Source: Planctomycetaceae bacterium (GTDB lineage Bacteria > Planctomycetota > Planctomycetia > Planctomycetales > Planctomycetaceae). Taken from it: 64,000 nucleotides of DNA. The notes below the pieces were generated by a model, which ran no database searches, had not been told where the DNA came from, and worked only from the letters and a program-made list of their open reading frames with translations. The stretch's first letter is position 1. Every line of letters begins with the position of its first letter. The stretch lies in assembly GCA_019636285.1 (NCBI GenBank), contig JAHBXV010000008.1:62001-126000 (forward strand), in the 5' to 3' direction. The position numbers were made by a program, and so were the translations under genes. Below, in pieces: positions 20,712-29,620 of this stretch.

Positions 20712-22154
20712 ATGTACCCAGCCTTCCGGTCGGCATTTCGCGTGGCCGGCGTCGTCCTTGGGTTCTCGCTCTCCGTGGCCTCAGCCCGCGACATCACAGT
20801 CGACCCCGATCTCGGAGACGACGCGGCCGATGGCGTGACGGCTCCGGTCCGCACGATTCACAAAGGCTTGCGTCTCGCCGGTCCGGGAGACACGGTTCAC
20901 TTGCAGCCGAAGGTCTATCGCGAATACGCCGGTTTCTACAATCTCAGCGGCGAGCCAGGCCGTCCCATTACGCTCGACGGTCACGGGGCCATCCTGGAAG
21001 GGAGCGACCCGCTCGATCCGCAAGGATGGGTCGAAGTCGAACCCGGCCTCTTTCGCCATGAGGAACTCATTCCGCGGTTCAACGCGGCCATGCTCGGCCG
21101 CTGGTTCTTCCTGTTCGACGGCAAAATGCAGCTCATGAGCCGCACGTCCAAAGGTGCCAGCGCCCCGTTGAAAACACCAGAATCGTTGGAACCCGGCGAG
21201 TGGACGTTCGTCGCGAAACCGGCGGAAGACCCCAACCGCCTCCTGCCCGGTTCGTTCTTTATCAAGCTGGCTGCCGATCAATCGCTCGCGAGTGCCAAGA
21301 TTGCTGTCCCGGTACGCTCGGCTGGCGTGCAGACTGGCGGCGATAATCGCCATCTCATCATCCGCAATCTGACCGCGACACACCCCTACAACGATGGCTT
21401 CAACATCCACGGCCACTGCGAAGACGTGCTCTTCGAAAACATCGCCGCCATAGAATGCGGCGACGACGGCATCAGTGCTCACGAAACAGCCACCTACACC
21501 GTCAACGGTTTTGTTTCGATCGGCAACTCGACCGGCATCTGCGATACCGGCGCCAGCCGTACGACCTACGAGAACATCTTCATCCGCGACTGCCACGGCC
21601 ACGACTTGTACTTCCTCGATACCGGCGTCTATTCGCTACGGCGAGTGCTCGTCGATTCATCGGCCTGGCGGGCGCTGGCAGTCATCGGTCGCGAAGATCC
21701 CGAGCCCTGTCGCCTGACCATGGAAGATGTCTGCATCATCAGACGGGGCGCCCCGACCGATGCCATCATCACCTCGAACTGCGTGGTCGAGGCGAAACGA
21801 ACGACCCTTTGGGACATGGGCCTGCAACTCTCTGGCGGTAACGTCCATTGGGTCGAATCAATCATCGGCGGAACTCGCGATTGCAAATTGACCATCCGGA
21901 CCGGTGCCGATTGGCGACCGGAGAACAACCGGTACGCCGTCGCTGGCTGGAACATCGCCGGAAAAGCGATCGACAAAGCCGGCTGGCAATCGTGGCGGCA
22001 AGAAACCGGGCTCGATGCCGGAAGCGAAGTGATTCCTTTGACGTCGCCGCGCGCGGTGCCCGAAGGAGTGGGAGCTAACCTCGCAACACTGATCGAATCT
22101 GTCCCCCCGGCCTACCGCACATCGTTTGAGTCCATCGGAAAAACAGACCCGTAA
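20712..22154 (+). CDS. Secreted right-handed beta-helix protein
   Basis: After a signal peptide (FRVAGVVLGFSLSVASA) comes the motif RDITVDPDLGDDAADGVTAP typical of proteins that begin a parallel beta-helix (DUF1565/pectate-lyase-like fold), with short repeated strands ending in Asn/Asp-Gly turns (HLIIRNLTATHPYNDGFNIH, VLFENIAAIECGDDGISAHE). Such folds usually bind or cleave polysaccharides; specific catalytic residues cannot be assigned. ATG 20712 is chosen, and GTG 20709 is possible. The leader CCGGAGAGTTGTCC before the start is nearly identical to that of the next gene. Confidence 0.7.
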   Translation: MYPAFRSAFRVAGVVLGFSLSVASARDITVDPDLGDDAADGVTAPVRTIHKGLRLAGPGDTVHLQPKVYREYAGFYNLSGEPGRPITLDGHGAILEGSDPLDPQGWVEVEPGLFRHEELIPRFNAAMLGRWFFLFDGKMQLMSRTSKGASAPLKTPESLEPGEWTFVAKPAEDPNRLLPGSFFIKLAADQSLASAKIAVPVRSAGVQTGGDNRHLIIRNLTATHPYNDGFNIHGHCEDVLFENIAAIECGDDGISAHETATYTVNGFVSIGNSTGICDTGASRTTYENIFIRDCHGHDLYFLDTGVYSLRRVLVDSSAWRALAVIGREDPEPCRLTMEDVCIIRRGAPTDAIITSNCVVEAKRTTLWDMGLQLSGGNVHWVESIIGGTRDCKLTIRTGADWRPENNRYAVAGWNIAGKAIDKAGWQSWRQETGLDAGSEVIPLTSPRAVPEGVGANLATLIESVPPAYRTSFESIGKTDP

Positions 22155-22201
22155 AATCCCAGTCCGTACCCGATATCGGATTTCAGCCCGGAGAGTTGTC
22201 C

Positions 22202-23032
22202 ATGCCGTCCAATCGACGCGAATTCGTCAAAGCGAGCCTGACCGGCGCGATGGCTGCCGCAGCGCTGTCGCCCCGAACCGGGCAAGCTCAGGACGCCGCC
22301 GCTCATCCGTTAATCGACGGCCTTCCCGTCCTCGATTACGGTCGCAGTTTCGTCCGCGGAACCGCTCCGTTCAACAACGTCCGTTTCTGGGTGGAAAGCC
22401 GTACGATTCTGTTTTCTGGCGACCAGAAATACGAATGCCTGCAATTCGGCTCCTGCAAAAGCGAAAACACATTCGCCGAGAAGGATCTCTTCGCGCGGGA
22501 CAATTACGACTTCCTGCCCATCCTGGGCGACGACGACCAATGGTTGATCTTTCGTCGTAAGAACCGCATCACCCCCGAGTATCGCAGCCTGAAACGCGAG
22601 GTCTGGGGACCGGCCGAGCGCAAATTAAAGTACGGTCGCGACGTTCAGGTGCTCGACTCCTTCGCGGCCATCCGGGACGCCACCGCCGAGGGCGTCCCGC
22701 TCGTCTCCCGAACCGAACTGACCGACGAAGCCAGCGGCCGCCGGGCGATCATCGAAGCCCCGGTGAAGACCATGAACATCCAGCCGGAAAAAGAGTTGTA
22801 CCAGATCGATTCCGGTCCCGTGGCCTATCCCCGGCTGGCCGAGACGTTCGAGTTACCAATCGACACGCTGCAACTGGCGTTCATCGCCTTCAACGCCCCG
22901 AACTTCGCCGACTTTGTCATCGAACAGCCTGATCCGATTATTGAGGATGGCGTCGAGAAGACAAAAGTCTTCCATTACTCGCAGCCCTTCAGCGTTTCGG
23001 CGAAAAATAGCCTGCTCGCCGTTCGCGACTGA
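22202..23032 (+). CDS. Tat-exported protein of unknown function
   Basis: The N-terminus MPSNRREFVKASLTGAMAAA is a twin-arginine-type signal, cleaved probably near GQAQD. The remaining 245 residues are soluble and show no motif I recognise; they include two Cys (CLQFGSC) and many Tyr/Phe/Asp. ATG 22202 follows CCCGGAGAGTTGTCC. The neighbours on the same strand are also exported (beta-helix, M19-like), so a shared periplasmic process is possible, but no function is claimed. Confidence 0.6.
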   Translation: MPSNRREFVKASLTGAMAAAALSPRTGQAQDAAAHPLIDGLPVLDYGRSFVRGTAPFNNVRFWVESRTILFSGDQKYECLQFGSCKSENTFAEKDLFARDNYDFLPILGDDDQWLIFRRKNRITPEYRSLKREVWGPAERKLKYGRDVQVLDSFAAIRDATAEGVPLVSRTELTDEASGRRAIIEAPVKTMNIQPEKELYQIDSGPVAYPRLAETFELPIDTLQLAFIAFNAPNFADFVIEQPDPIIEDGVEKTKVFHYSQPFSVSAKNSLLAVRD

Positions 23033-23071
23033 CCGTGTTGTGCTGGCCCCGGTTCCAAGAGTTGCCCTCCC

Positions 23072-24412
23072 ATGATGTCCCCCCTTCACCGGCGCGATTT
23101 TCTCTCTGCGACCGCCGCCGGAGCGCTTGTCCCGTCACTGTCCAGTTTGGTGTCCGCCGCTCAACCGAACGCCAAGCCGGCCCCCGGTCGCGATCCACTC
23201 CTCATCTCCGAGAACCCCGTGATCGCCAAGGCGCGAGATGCCGCTCTCGGTGTGTTGCAACCCTCGCGGGCCGATCTTGAGAAGGGATTGGCAATCCATC
23301 GGTCGTCCTTCGTCTTCGATTCGTATGGCTTCGCGCCAAGGGCCGCATTCGACGCGGCAGCAATGACGGCCGCCATCGGAGCAGGCGCCGGCGATCAGGA
23401 GATTCAGGACCTCCAGGAAGAAATGGGCATGACCCGCGCCGCGCTCGACGAAGCCGAGCGCGCGGAGTTCGCCGAGGCCATGTCGGTCAGCGGCGTGACG
23501 GCCATCTTCCAGAATGCGGGCGAGGAAGGTTCCGATCCCCTCCGGCTTCTCAAACGCCTGGCTCGCTTTACCTACCTGACCGACCACCTCCGCGGCGTTC
23601 TCAACCGCGCTGCAAGTCCGGACGATCTCGAAGCCGCCTGGAAGAAGGGCGAACACGCCCTTTATCTGACGGGCAACGGCGTTCCGCTCGCCCAGCAGTA
23701 CGTCAATCCGACGGAAGAACTCGGTTTCATCCGCGTCTTCTTCCAACTGGGCATCCGCATGATGCACGTCACCTACAACCGCCGCAATCTGCTGGGCGAC
23801 GGCTGCGCGGAACCCGCGAATGGCGGCCTGAGCGACCTGGGCCGTGCGGCCATCGCCGAGATGAATCGCGTCGGCGTGATCGTCGACGTGGCTCACAGCG
23901 GCTGGCGGACCAGTTTCGAAGCCGCGAAAGCGTCGACAAAGCCCATGGTCGCCAGTCACACAGTCTGTGGCGCCCTCAACCCTCACATTCGCTCGAAGCC
24001 CGCTGAAGTCATCAAGGCTATCTGTGACACCGGCGGCCTCATCGGCATCTGCTGGATCCCCAGCTTCCTCGCTAGAACCGGCGACATCGCCGCGCTCCTG
24101 GATCACATCGATCACGCCGTCAAAACCTACGGCATCGAGCACGTCGCCATCGGCAGCGATGTCGCCCACACGTCCCAACACTCAGCGAAAGTTAAAGGCA
24201 TCCCCTCGCGCGGACGGCGGCGCAATCGCTACGAGGCCCTCTGGCCCGACGGAGCCTTGGGCGGCCATTGGCCCAACGCCGCCAGCCTCGGCTGGACCAA
24301 CTGGCCCCTCGTCACCGTCGGCCTCTCACAGCGCGGTTACTCCGAGGACGCCATCCGCGCCATCCTGGGCGGCAACATGCTGCGAGTCTGCCGCGACGTC
24401 TTGCCCGGCTAA
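23072..24412 (+). CDS. Tat-exported M19 (renal) dipeptidase-like protein
   Basis: A Tat signal (PLHRRDFLSATAAGALVP) leads a TIM-barrel of the membrane dipeptidase family: LGIRMMHVTYNRRNLLGDGC, VDVAHSGW, ASHTVCGALNPHIRSKP, GIEHVAIGSD, and the C-terminal ILGGNMLRV. Conserved features include the two zinc-ligand histidines (DVAH, ASHT) and the GSD aspartate. However, the first ligand pair of the family (HxD near the N-terminus) reads YGF in FDSYGF (residues 82-87), and the bridging Glu region reads LTGNGVPL. Activity as a dinuclear zinc dipeptidase is therefore uncertain. Start ATG 23072 or 23075. Confidence 0.75.
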   Translation: MMSPLHRRDFLSATAAGALVPSLSSLVSAAQPNAKPAPGRDPLLISENPVIAKARDAALGVLQPSRADLEKGLAIHRSSFVFDSYGFAPRAAFDAAAMTAAIGAGAGDQEIQDLQEEMGMTRAALDEAERAEFAEAMSVSGVTAIFQNAGEEGSDPLRLLKRLARFTYLTDHLRGVLNRAASPDDLEAAWKKGEHALYLTGNGVPLAQQYVNPTEELGFIRVFFQLGIRMMHVTYNRRNLLGDGCAEPANGGLSDLGRAAIAEMNRVGVIVDVAHSGWRTSFEAAKASTKPMVASHTVCGALNPHIRSKPAEVIKAICDTGGLIGICWIPSFLARTGDIAALLDHIDHAVKTYGIEHVAIGSDVAHTSQHSAKVKGIPSRGRRRNRYEALWPDGALGGHWPNAASLGWTNWPLVTVGLSQRGYSEDAIRAILGGNMLRVCRDVLPG

Positions 24413-24516
24413 TCATCGCCGCATTCGTGTGCCACTGGCTCCGCCAGTGTGCCTTCAGGTATTCTTGCCGCGTCCCCCACCGGCTTGTCCGGTGGGTACG
24501 GATGTTTGACAGCTAG
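24413..24516. repeat. Hybrid repeat: family 1 hairpin joined to family 2 hairpin
   Basis: Directly after the stop of the M19-like gene come a family 1 hairpin (stem CACTGGC, loop TCC, 24433-24449) and then a family 2 hairpin (stem CCCACCGG/CCGGTGGG, loop CTTGT, 24476-24496) ending in TTTGACAGCTAG. The remaining 134 bp up to coaD hold no gene. Confidence 0.7.
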
Positions 24517-24650
24517 CATGGCTCCATGGTCTTCTCCGTGGCTTCGTGACTCCGTGAGAGCCTCCGCCTTCAAGAAATGAACCATTCGCAACGGCGACAT
24601 TCAGTCATGAAGACTCCGCATGGGAACGCCCCTACACCCCGGCTCTGACC

Positions 24651-25163
24651 TCACCGCCCAAACTTCTGCACAAGCTGCTTCACCACCGAGGGCGAAACGA
24701 ACTCCCCTAGTTTCGCGGCGGCGTTATGACGCCCGAGCTGCGCCACCTGCTTGATGAGGCTGCTCGAAACGTGCGTGAAGCGTTCGCTTGCCATCAGAAA
24801 CACCGTGTCGATTTCCGGATCGAGCGCGCGGTTGGCCAGCGTCATCGTGAATTCCGACTCGATGTCCGACAGCGTTCGCACGCCCCGGACCAGCACCTTG
24901 GCCCCGCACTGACGGATAAAGTCGACAGCCAAACCCTCGAAGCAGGCCACCTTCACCTTCGGGCGCCCCGCGAGAACTTCCCGAGCCAGCTCCAGCCGTT
25001 CCTCCGGACTGAAAAGCGGATTCTTCTCCGGATTGATCCCGATGCCCACCGTCAGCGAATCAAAAATAGCCGACCCCCGATCAATGATGTCCTCGTGGCC
25101 CAGCGTGAGCGGATCAAAGCTACCGACATAAACCGCGTGTCGGGGGTCGAGCTGCGTCGACAT
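24651..25163 (-). CDS. coaD: Phosphopantetheine adenylyltransferase
   Basis: CoaD catalyses the fourth step of coenzyme A synthesis. The nucleotidyltransferase motif is YVGSFDPLTLGHEDII (Gly-His of the (T/H)xGH signature), and the second signature reads ASERFTHVSSSLIKQVA, where the family has ISSTxxR. VRGVRTLSDIESEF is also characteristic. At 170 residues the length is normal. Start ATG 25163. Confidence 0.93.
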   Translation of the reverse strand: MSTQLDPRHAVYVGSFDPLTLGHEDIIDRGSAIFDSLTVGIGINPEKNPLFSPEERLELAREVLAGRPKVKVACFEGLAVDFIRQCGAKVLVRGVRTLSDIESEFTMTLANRALDPEIDTVFLMASERFTHVSSSLIKQVAQLGRHNAAAKLGEFVSPSVVKQLVQKFGR

Positions 25164-25523
25164 GGGAGAAACTCCACGAGGACCGGTAGTACAGCGTTGT
25201 CAGGAACGAAATCGTCGCCTGCTGGCATCTCTCCGCAATCAAAGCCGCGCGAGGCCAAAGACTCAACGCCAGTTCATGCTCTCTTGAAAGTTCCTCAAGG
25301 TTGGCGGGCCGCTTCTGTCAATATGGCAGGTCACCCACGCTGATGAACGTCCCAATTGCGTCGAATGCTCGGAAGTTACGTGATGTCAGAAATCGGCTGA
25401 TCACTCTAACGCTTTTCCTAATAAGTGATTGCGGAATGTTCGGCGTGTCCGGTGCCGGTTCCCGGACTCTGGCCCAAAGTTTGCAGTCCTCATGGGATGT
25501 GCCAATTGGATTTGGGAGGAAAC
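25164..25523. other. 360-bp intergenic region before the Hsp20 pair
   Basis: I see no gene here. A spaced inverted repeat ATCACT (25400-25405)/AGTGAT (25424-25429) is present but weak, and there is no CIRCE element. A strong Shine-Dalgarno (GGGAGGA) lies just before the first chaperone start. Confidence 0.4.
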
Positions 25524-26036
25524 ATGGCCGTGTTTCGATGGGGGCAGGCTTTCGACGCGTTTCGCGACCTGGAACGCGAAATGGATCGTCTTCTCGCCGG
25601 TGTGTCGCTGTCGTTTCACGGCGTCCGGCTCGGTCGCCAGTACCCGCCCGTCAATCTGTACGAACTGGAAGACGGCCTTCTGCTGACTGCGGAAATTCCG
25701 GGAACCCGTCCCGATGACCTCGAATTGACTGTCGCCGACGGTTCGCTCACCCTGAAAGGCGTCCGCTCGGGACCGGAAAACATTCCCGACGAGCGATTTC
25801 GTCGGCAGGAACGACCACGCGGCCCGTGGCAGCGGAAAATTGCCCTGCCCGAGCGGGTTCAGGAAGACGGCTTGAAGGCTGAATTCTCGAACGGCGTCCT
25901 CAAAATTTTTCTGCCCCGCGCTGCCGCGGCCACGCCCAGGCAGATTCCCGTTTCTGAAGGTAACACGGCTGACGTGGTTCCCAGGCTTATCGAGGGCGAG
26001 ACTGAACGTCGAACGGAGGGAGGAGAAACAGTATGA
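25524..26036 (+). CDS. Hsp20/alpha-crystallin family small heat-shock protein (first)
   Basis: This 170-residue protein has the alpha-crystallin domain of class A bacterial small heat-shock proteins: PPVNLYELEDGLLLTAEIPG, DLELTVADGSLTLKG, and the end strand LKAEFSNGVLKIFLPRA. It is an ATP-independent holdase in the cytoplasm. ATG 25524 (MAVFRWGQAFDAF) directly follows GGGAGGA; the open frame upstream is not used. The stop overlaps the start of the second Hsp20 gene (ATGA). Confidence 0.92.
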   Translation: MAVFRWGQAFDAFRDLEREMDRLLAGVSLSFHGVRLGRQYPPVNLYELEDGLLLTAEIPGTRPDDLELTVADGSLTLKGVRSGPENIPDERFRRQERPRGPWQRKIALPERVQEDGLKAEFSNGVLKIFLPRAAAATPRQIPVSEGNTADVVPRLIEGETERRTEGGETV

Positions 26037-26446
26037 ATCATCCCATCCGCCGCGCGGAGAGTGACACCCCTCGCCCCGAGTCCGCGACCCCCGAAGCCGC
26101 CGCGCAGACCGGGCAACTGGTCTTCAACCCGCCGATCGACATTTTCGAGACCGAGCAGGGCCTCGTGCTGCTGGCTGACCTTCCGGGCGTGACAACCGAA
26201 ACCCTCGAACTACAAGTTCAGGACAACAAACTGACGTTGATCGGCCGCGTCTCCTCGCCAGCTCCTGAAGGGGCGACCCTCGTCCACCAGGAATACGCAA
26301 TCGGCCATTTCCTGCGATCGTTCATTCTCAGCGACGAAGTCGATCACGAGCGGATCTCGGCGAAACTCAATCACGGCGTCCTCGAAGTCGTCCTGCCCCG
26401 CGCGTCACGCCCCGAACCCCGCCGGATTCAGGTCACCTCCGACTGA
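26033..26446 (+). CDS. Hsp20/alpha-crystallin family small heat-shock protein (second)
   Basis: The alpha-crystallin core is again clear: PPIDIFETEQGLVLLADLPG, LELQVQDNKLTLIGRV and ISAKLNHGVLEVVLPRA. The N-terminal arm is short and Pro/Glu-rich. At 137 residues it is smaller than its partner, and the 4-bp overlap suggests the two are made together and may co-oligomerise. Confidence 0.92.
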   Translation: MNHPIRRAESDTPRPESATPEAAAQTGQLVFNPPIDIFETEQGLVLLADLPGVTTETLELQVQDNKLTLIGRVSSPAPEGATLVHQEYAIGHFLRSFILSDEVDHERISAKLNHGVLEVVLPRASRPEPRRIQVTSD

Positions 26447-26454
26447 ATCGCATT

Positions 26455-26479
26455 TAGCCGCGACCCACCGAGGAGCGCT
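26455..26479 (+). repeat. 25-bp dispersed motif, copy 3
   Basis: Begins TAGCCGCGACCC and ends GAGGAGCGCT (one change in the G-run). A pyrimidine-rich tract follows to about 26570, sharing CCCCGCGTC words with the stretch after copy 4. The rest of the gap to 26700 holds no gene. Confidence 0.7.
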
Positions 26480-26700
26480 TCGCCGATCGCTTCAGCATCG
26501 GCGAAACCTATCCCTGCATTTCCCCTCCCCGCGTCCCCCTCTCTCCCCATCGCCAGTATCTTCCCCCCAGCCGCCCGGTCGGATAAACTTTTGTTGACGT
26601 GTTCGGTGCGCATTCGCGCCGTTCGCCCCTCGCATCTTGGTGAATTGGCCCCCAATGCGAGGTCTCTGAGCCGAGGGTCCCCCAACGAGTTGTCGAACCA

Positions 26701-29610
26701 ATGCAGCGATCCGGCTTTCGCATCTGGGCTCTGGCGATTGTTTGTCACTGGGGAGGTGTCAGCAATCTCGCCGCCGATCCCCCCGATTTCGCACGAGACA
26801 TTCGGCCGCTCCTCTCCAACAAATGCTTCAAATGCCACGGCCCGGCCGACCAACAGGCTGATCTGCGGCTCGACCTGCGCGACCCGGCAATCGAGACCAG
26901 GGCGATCGTTCCCGGCGATCCGCGCCTCAGCGAACTTCTGACGCGCGTGACGGCCGATGACGAAACCCGCATGCCCCCCCACGAAGCCGGCGAACGGCTG
27001 ACGGCCGAAGAAGTCCAGTTGCTGCGCGACTGGATCGCCGCCGGAGCGGAATACACGCCTCACTGGGCCTTCGAGCCGGTCAAACGACAGCCGCCCCCGG
27101 TCGCGACGTCCATCGACGATCATCAACCGCTCGACACCTTCGTCCGCGCCCGCCTGACGGCTTCTGGACTTAAACCGTCACCCGCAGCCGATCGTTCCAC
27201 GCTCATCCGTCGCCTGTCGCTCGATCTGCGTGGGATTCTCCCGTCACCCGACGAGATGGCCGAGTATCTGGCCGACACACGGCCCGATGCCTACGAGCGA
27301 TTGGTCGACCGGTTTCTCGCCTCGCCCCACTATGGCGAACGTCAGGCCCGACACTGGCTCGACGCCGCCCGCTACGCCGATTCCAACGGCTACACGATCG
27401 ACGGTCCCCGGTCGATCTGGCCCTGGCGTGACTGGGTGATCGGCGCGATGAATGCCGACCTTCCCTTCGACGAATTCACCCTGCAGCAACTGGCTGGCGA
27501 TCTGCTTCCCAACGCCACGCGCGAGCAACTCGTCGCCACTGGCTTCCACCGGAACACCTCGTTCAACGAAGAGGGTGGCACCGACAAGGAACAGTTCCGG
27601 ACAGAACGGACGATCGACCGCACAAACACGACAGGCACGGTCTGGCTGGGCCTCACGGTCGCATGCGCCCAATGTCACGACCATAAATACGACCCGGTCT
27701 CGCAGCGCGAGTACTACGAACTCTATGCCTTTCTGAACAACGTCGACGAACCTGTCTTGCCTTTGAGCACACGCGAGCAGGATGCCCGCCTGGCACAATT
27801 GCGGAACGAACTGAAAGCCGCCAAGGAAAGCCACAAGTCGACCCTCGACGAAAGACCGCTCGACGAAAAAGTTGCCGAGTTGAAGACGGCTCTGAAGACT
27901 GGCTACATCCCACTTCCTCCCCGCGAAGCCACCGCCGATCCGGGAACGACGCTCATACGGCAGGACGACTCTTCATTGCTCGCAGAAGGCGAAATTGCCG
28001 ACGCGGCGACCTATGTCGTCGAAGGCTGGTCGCGGCTCAAGTCGGTGACAGCCGTTCGATTGGAGGCCCTTGCCGACGAACGGCTGCCCAAGTCAGGCCC
28101 CGGTCGCGCCGGCAACGGCAACTTTGTCCTCAGCGAGTTTCGCTTCGAGGTCAACGGTCAGCCTGTCAAATTCAGTCGGGCTCTCGCCGATCACTCGCAA
28201 CCCAATTACGACGTCGCCGACGTCCTGCTGGCCCGCCCCGACAAAGGCTGGGCGATCAACGGCGCGACCGGCTCGATGAACGTCAATCGCACGGCCGTCT
28301 TCGTACTGGAACTGCCGGCCGAAACAAATGACTCGATTAATCTGAAATTCACGCTGAAATTCAGCGGCAACCCGGCAAAATACGCCCTCGGTCGCTTCCG
28401 CATCTCGCTGACCGACGCCGAAGGAACCTATGTCAATCTGCCGGTGACAGCCCAGCAACTGCTCCTCAAGCCGACCGAAGAACTCGCCGAAGCCGAACGA
28501 ACTGTTCTCGACGACCTGCTGAAACAATCAGCCGAGACTTTGGCTCGCGAAGCCGAGGTGAAGAGGATCGAGGCGGCCATCAAGTCGGTCCAGGCGGAAA
28601 TTCCCTCGACGCTCATCCTGCGGGAAACCTCCCCCCGACGATCGACCCACATCTTCGATCGCGGAGACTTCCTCAGCCTCCTCAACGAAGTCGCTCCAAC
28701 GACCCCCGACATTCTGCCTCCCCTCAGCGGTAACGAGGGAGTCCCGAATCGACTGGATCTCGCCCGCTGGTTGACCCGTCCCGATCATCCGCTGACCGGC
28801 CGCGTGACCGTGAACCGGTTCTGGCAGCAGTTTTTCGGGATCGGCATCGTCGAGACCGAGAACGACTTCGGTTACCAGGGGGCCTTTCCCACGCATCCGG
28901 AACTGCTCGACTGGCTGGCCGCCGACTTTATAGCCTCGGGCTGGCAAGTCAAACGTCTCTTCCGCCAGGTCGTCACGTCGTCCACGTATCGCCGGGCCTC
29001 CCACCACCGCGACGACCTCGCGGCTGTCGATCCCTACAACCGATTGCTGGGACGGCAGCATCGCATCCGCCTCGAAGCCGAGATCATTCGGGATGCTGCT
29101 CTCTCGGCCGCCGGTGTGTTGGACAACGAGATCGGCGGTGCCGGCGTCTATCCCTACCAGCCGCCGGAAGTCTTTTCGTTCACCCAAAGTCAGCGCGCGT
29201 GGAACCCCAGCGAAGGGAGCGACCGCTTCCGCCGCGGTATGTACACCTACTTCTGGCGTCAAAGCCGTCACCCCCTCTTCACCACGTTCGATGGTCCCGA
29301 CGCACAGACCGCCTGCACCCGCCGCAACCGCTCGAACACGCCGCTACAGGCTCTGCATCTGGCGAATGACCCGGTCTTTGTTGAACTGGCGGGAGAACTG
29401 GGGCGACGCCTCGCTGAAGAATCCTCGGCCAACCCGTCGAGCCGCCTCGACGAAGCTTACCGCATCTGTTTTTCCCGGGAACCGCGGCCTGAAGAGCGCG
29501 AACGCCTGCTGTCATTCCTGGAACAACACCGCGAGGCGGACGATGTGACGCGCTGGACCCTGCTGTCGCGCGTCCTGCTCAACCTTGATGAGTTCATCAA
29601 TCGTGAATAG
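26701..29610 (+). CDS. Planctomycete cytochrome C/DUF1549/DUF1553 protein
   Basis: The 969-residue secreted protein starts with a signal peptide, then a PSCyt1-type heme motif KCFKCH (Cys42, Cys45, His46), a DUF1549 region (LDTFVRARLTASGLKPSPAA, SPHYGERQARHWLDAARYAD) with a second CxxCH (ACAQCHDH, Cys322-His326), and a C-terminal DUF1553 region (VTVNRFWQQFFGIGIVETEN, RRNRSNTPLQALHLANDP). The architecture is a hallmark of Planctomycetota and is nearly always paired with a DUF1501 gene, as here. The molecular role is not established; a periplasmic redox or polymer-degrading role is often suggested. Confidence 0.9.
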   Translation: MQRSGFRIWALAIVCHWGGVSNLAADPPDFARDIRPLLSNKCFKCHGPADQQADLRLDLRDPAIETRAIVPGDPRLSELLTRVTADDETRMPPHEAGERLTAEEVQLLRDWIAAGAEYTPHWAFEPVKRQPPPVATSIDDHQPLDTFVRARLTASGLKPSPAADRSTLIRRLSLDLRGILPSPDEMAEYLADTRPDAYERLVDRFLASPHYGERQARHWLDAARYADSNGYTIDGPRSIWPWRDWVIGAMNADLPFDEFTLQQLAGDLLPNATREQLVATGFHRNTSFNEEGGTDKEQFRTERTIDRTNTTGTVWLGLTVACAQCHDHKYDPVSQREYYELYAFLNNVDEPVLPLSTREQDARLAQLRNELKAAKESHKSTLDERPLDEKVAELKTALKTGYIPLPPREATADPGTTLIRQDDSSLLAEGEIADAATYVVEGWSRLKSVTAVRLEALADERLPKSGPGRAGNGNFVLSEFRFEVNGQPVKFSRALADHSQPNYDVADVLLARPDKGWAINGATGSMNVNRTAVFVLELPAETNDSINLKFTLKFSGNPAKYALGRFRISLTDAEGTYVNLPVTAQQLLLKPTEELAEAERTVLDDLLKQSAETLAREAEVKRIEAAIKSVQAEIPSTLILRETSPRRSTHIFDRGDFLSLLNEVAPTTPDILPPLSGNEGVPNRLDLARWLTRPDHPLTGRVTVNRFWQQFFGIGIVETENDFGYQGAFPTHPELLDWLAADFIASGWQVKRLFRQVVTSSTYRRASHHRDDLAAVDPYNRLLGRQHRIRLEAEIIRDAALSAAGVLDNEIGGAGVYPYQPPEVFSFTQSQRAWNPSEGSDRFRRGMYTYFWRQSRHPLFTTFDGPDAQTACTRRNRSNTPLQALHLANDPVFVELAGELGRRLAEESSANPSSRLDEAYRICFSREPRPEERERLLSFLEQHREADDVTRWTLLSRVLLNLDEFINRE

Positions 29611-29620
29611 GAGACCGGTG

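Noticed and set aside
25400-25429. Possible heat-shock operator (ATCACT/AGTGAT) before the Hsp20 pair
   Set aside because: The arms are only 6 bp and do not match CIRCE or other known heat-shock operators; kept only as a note in the intergenic entry.
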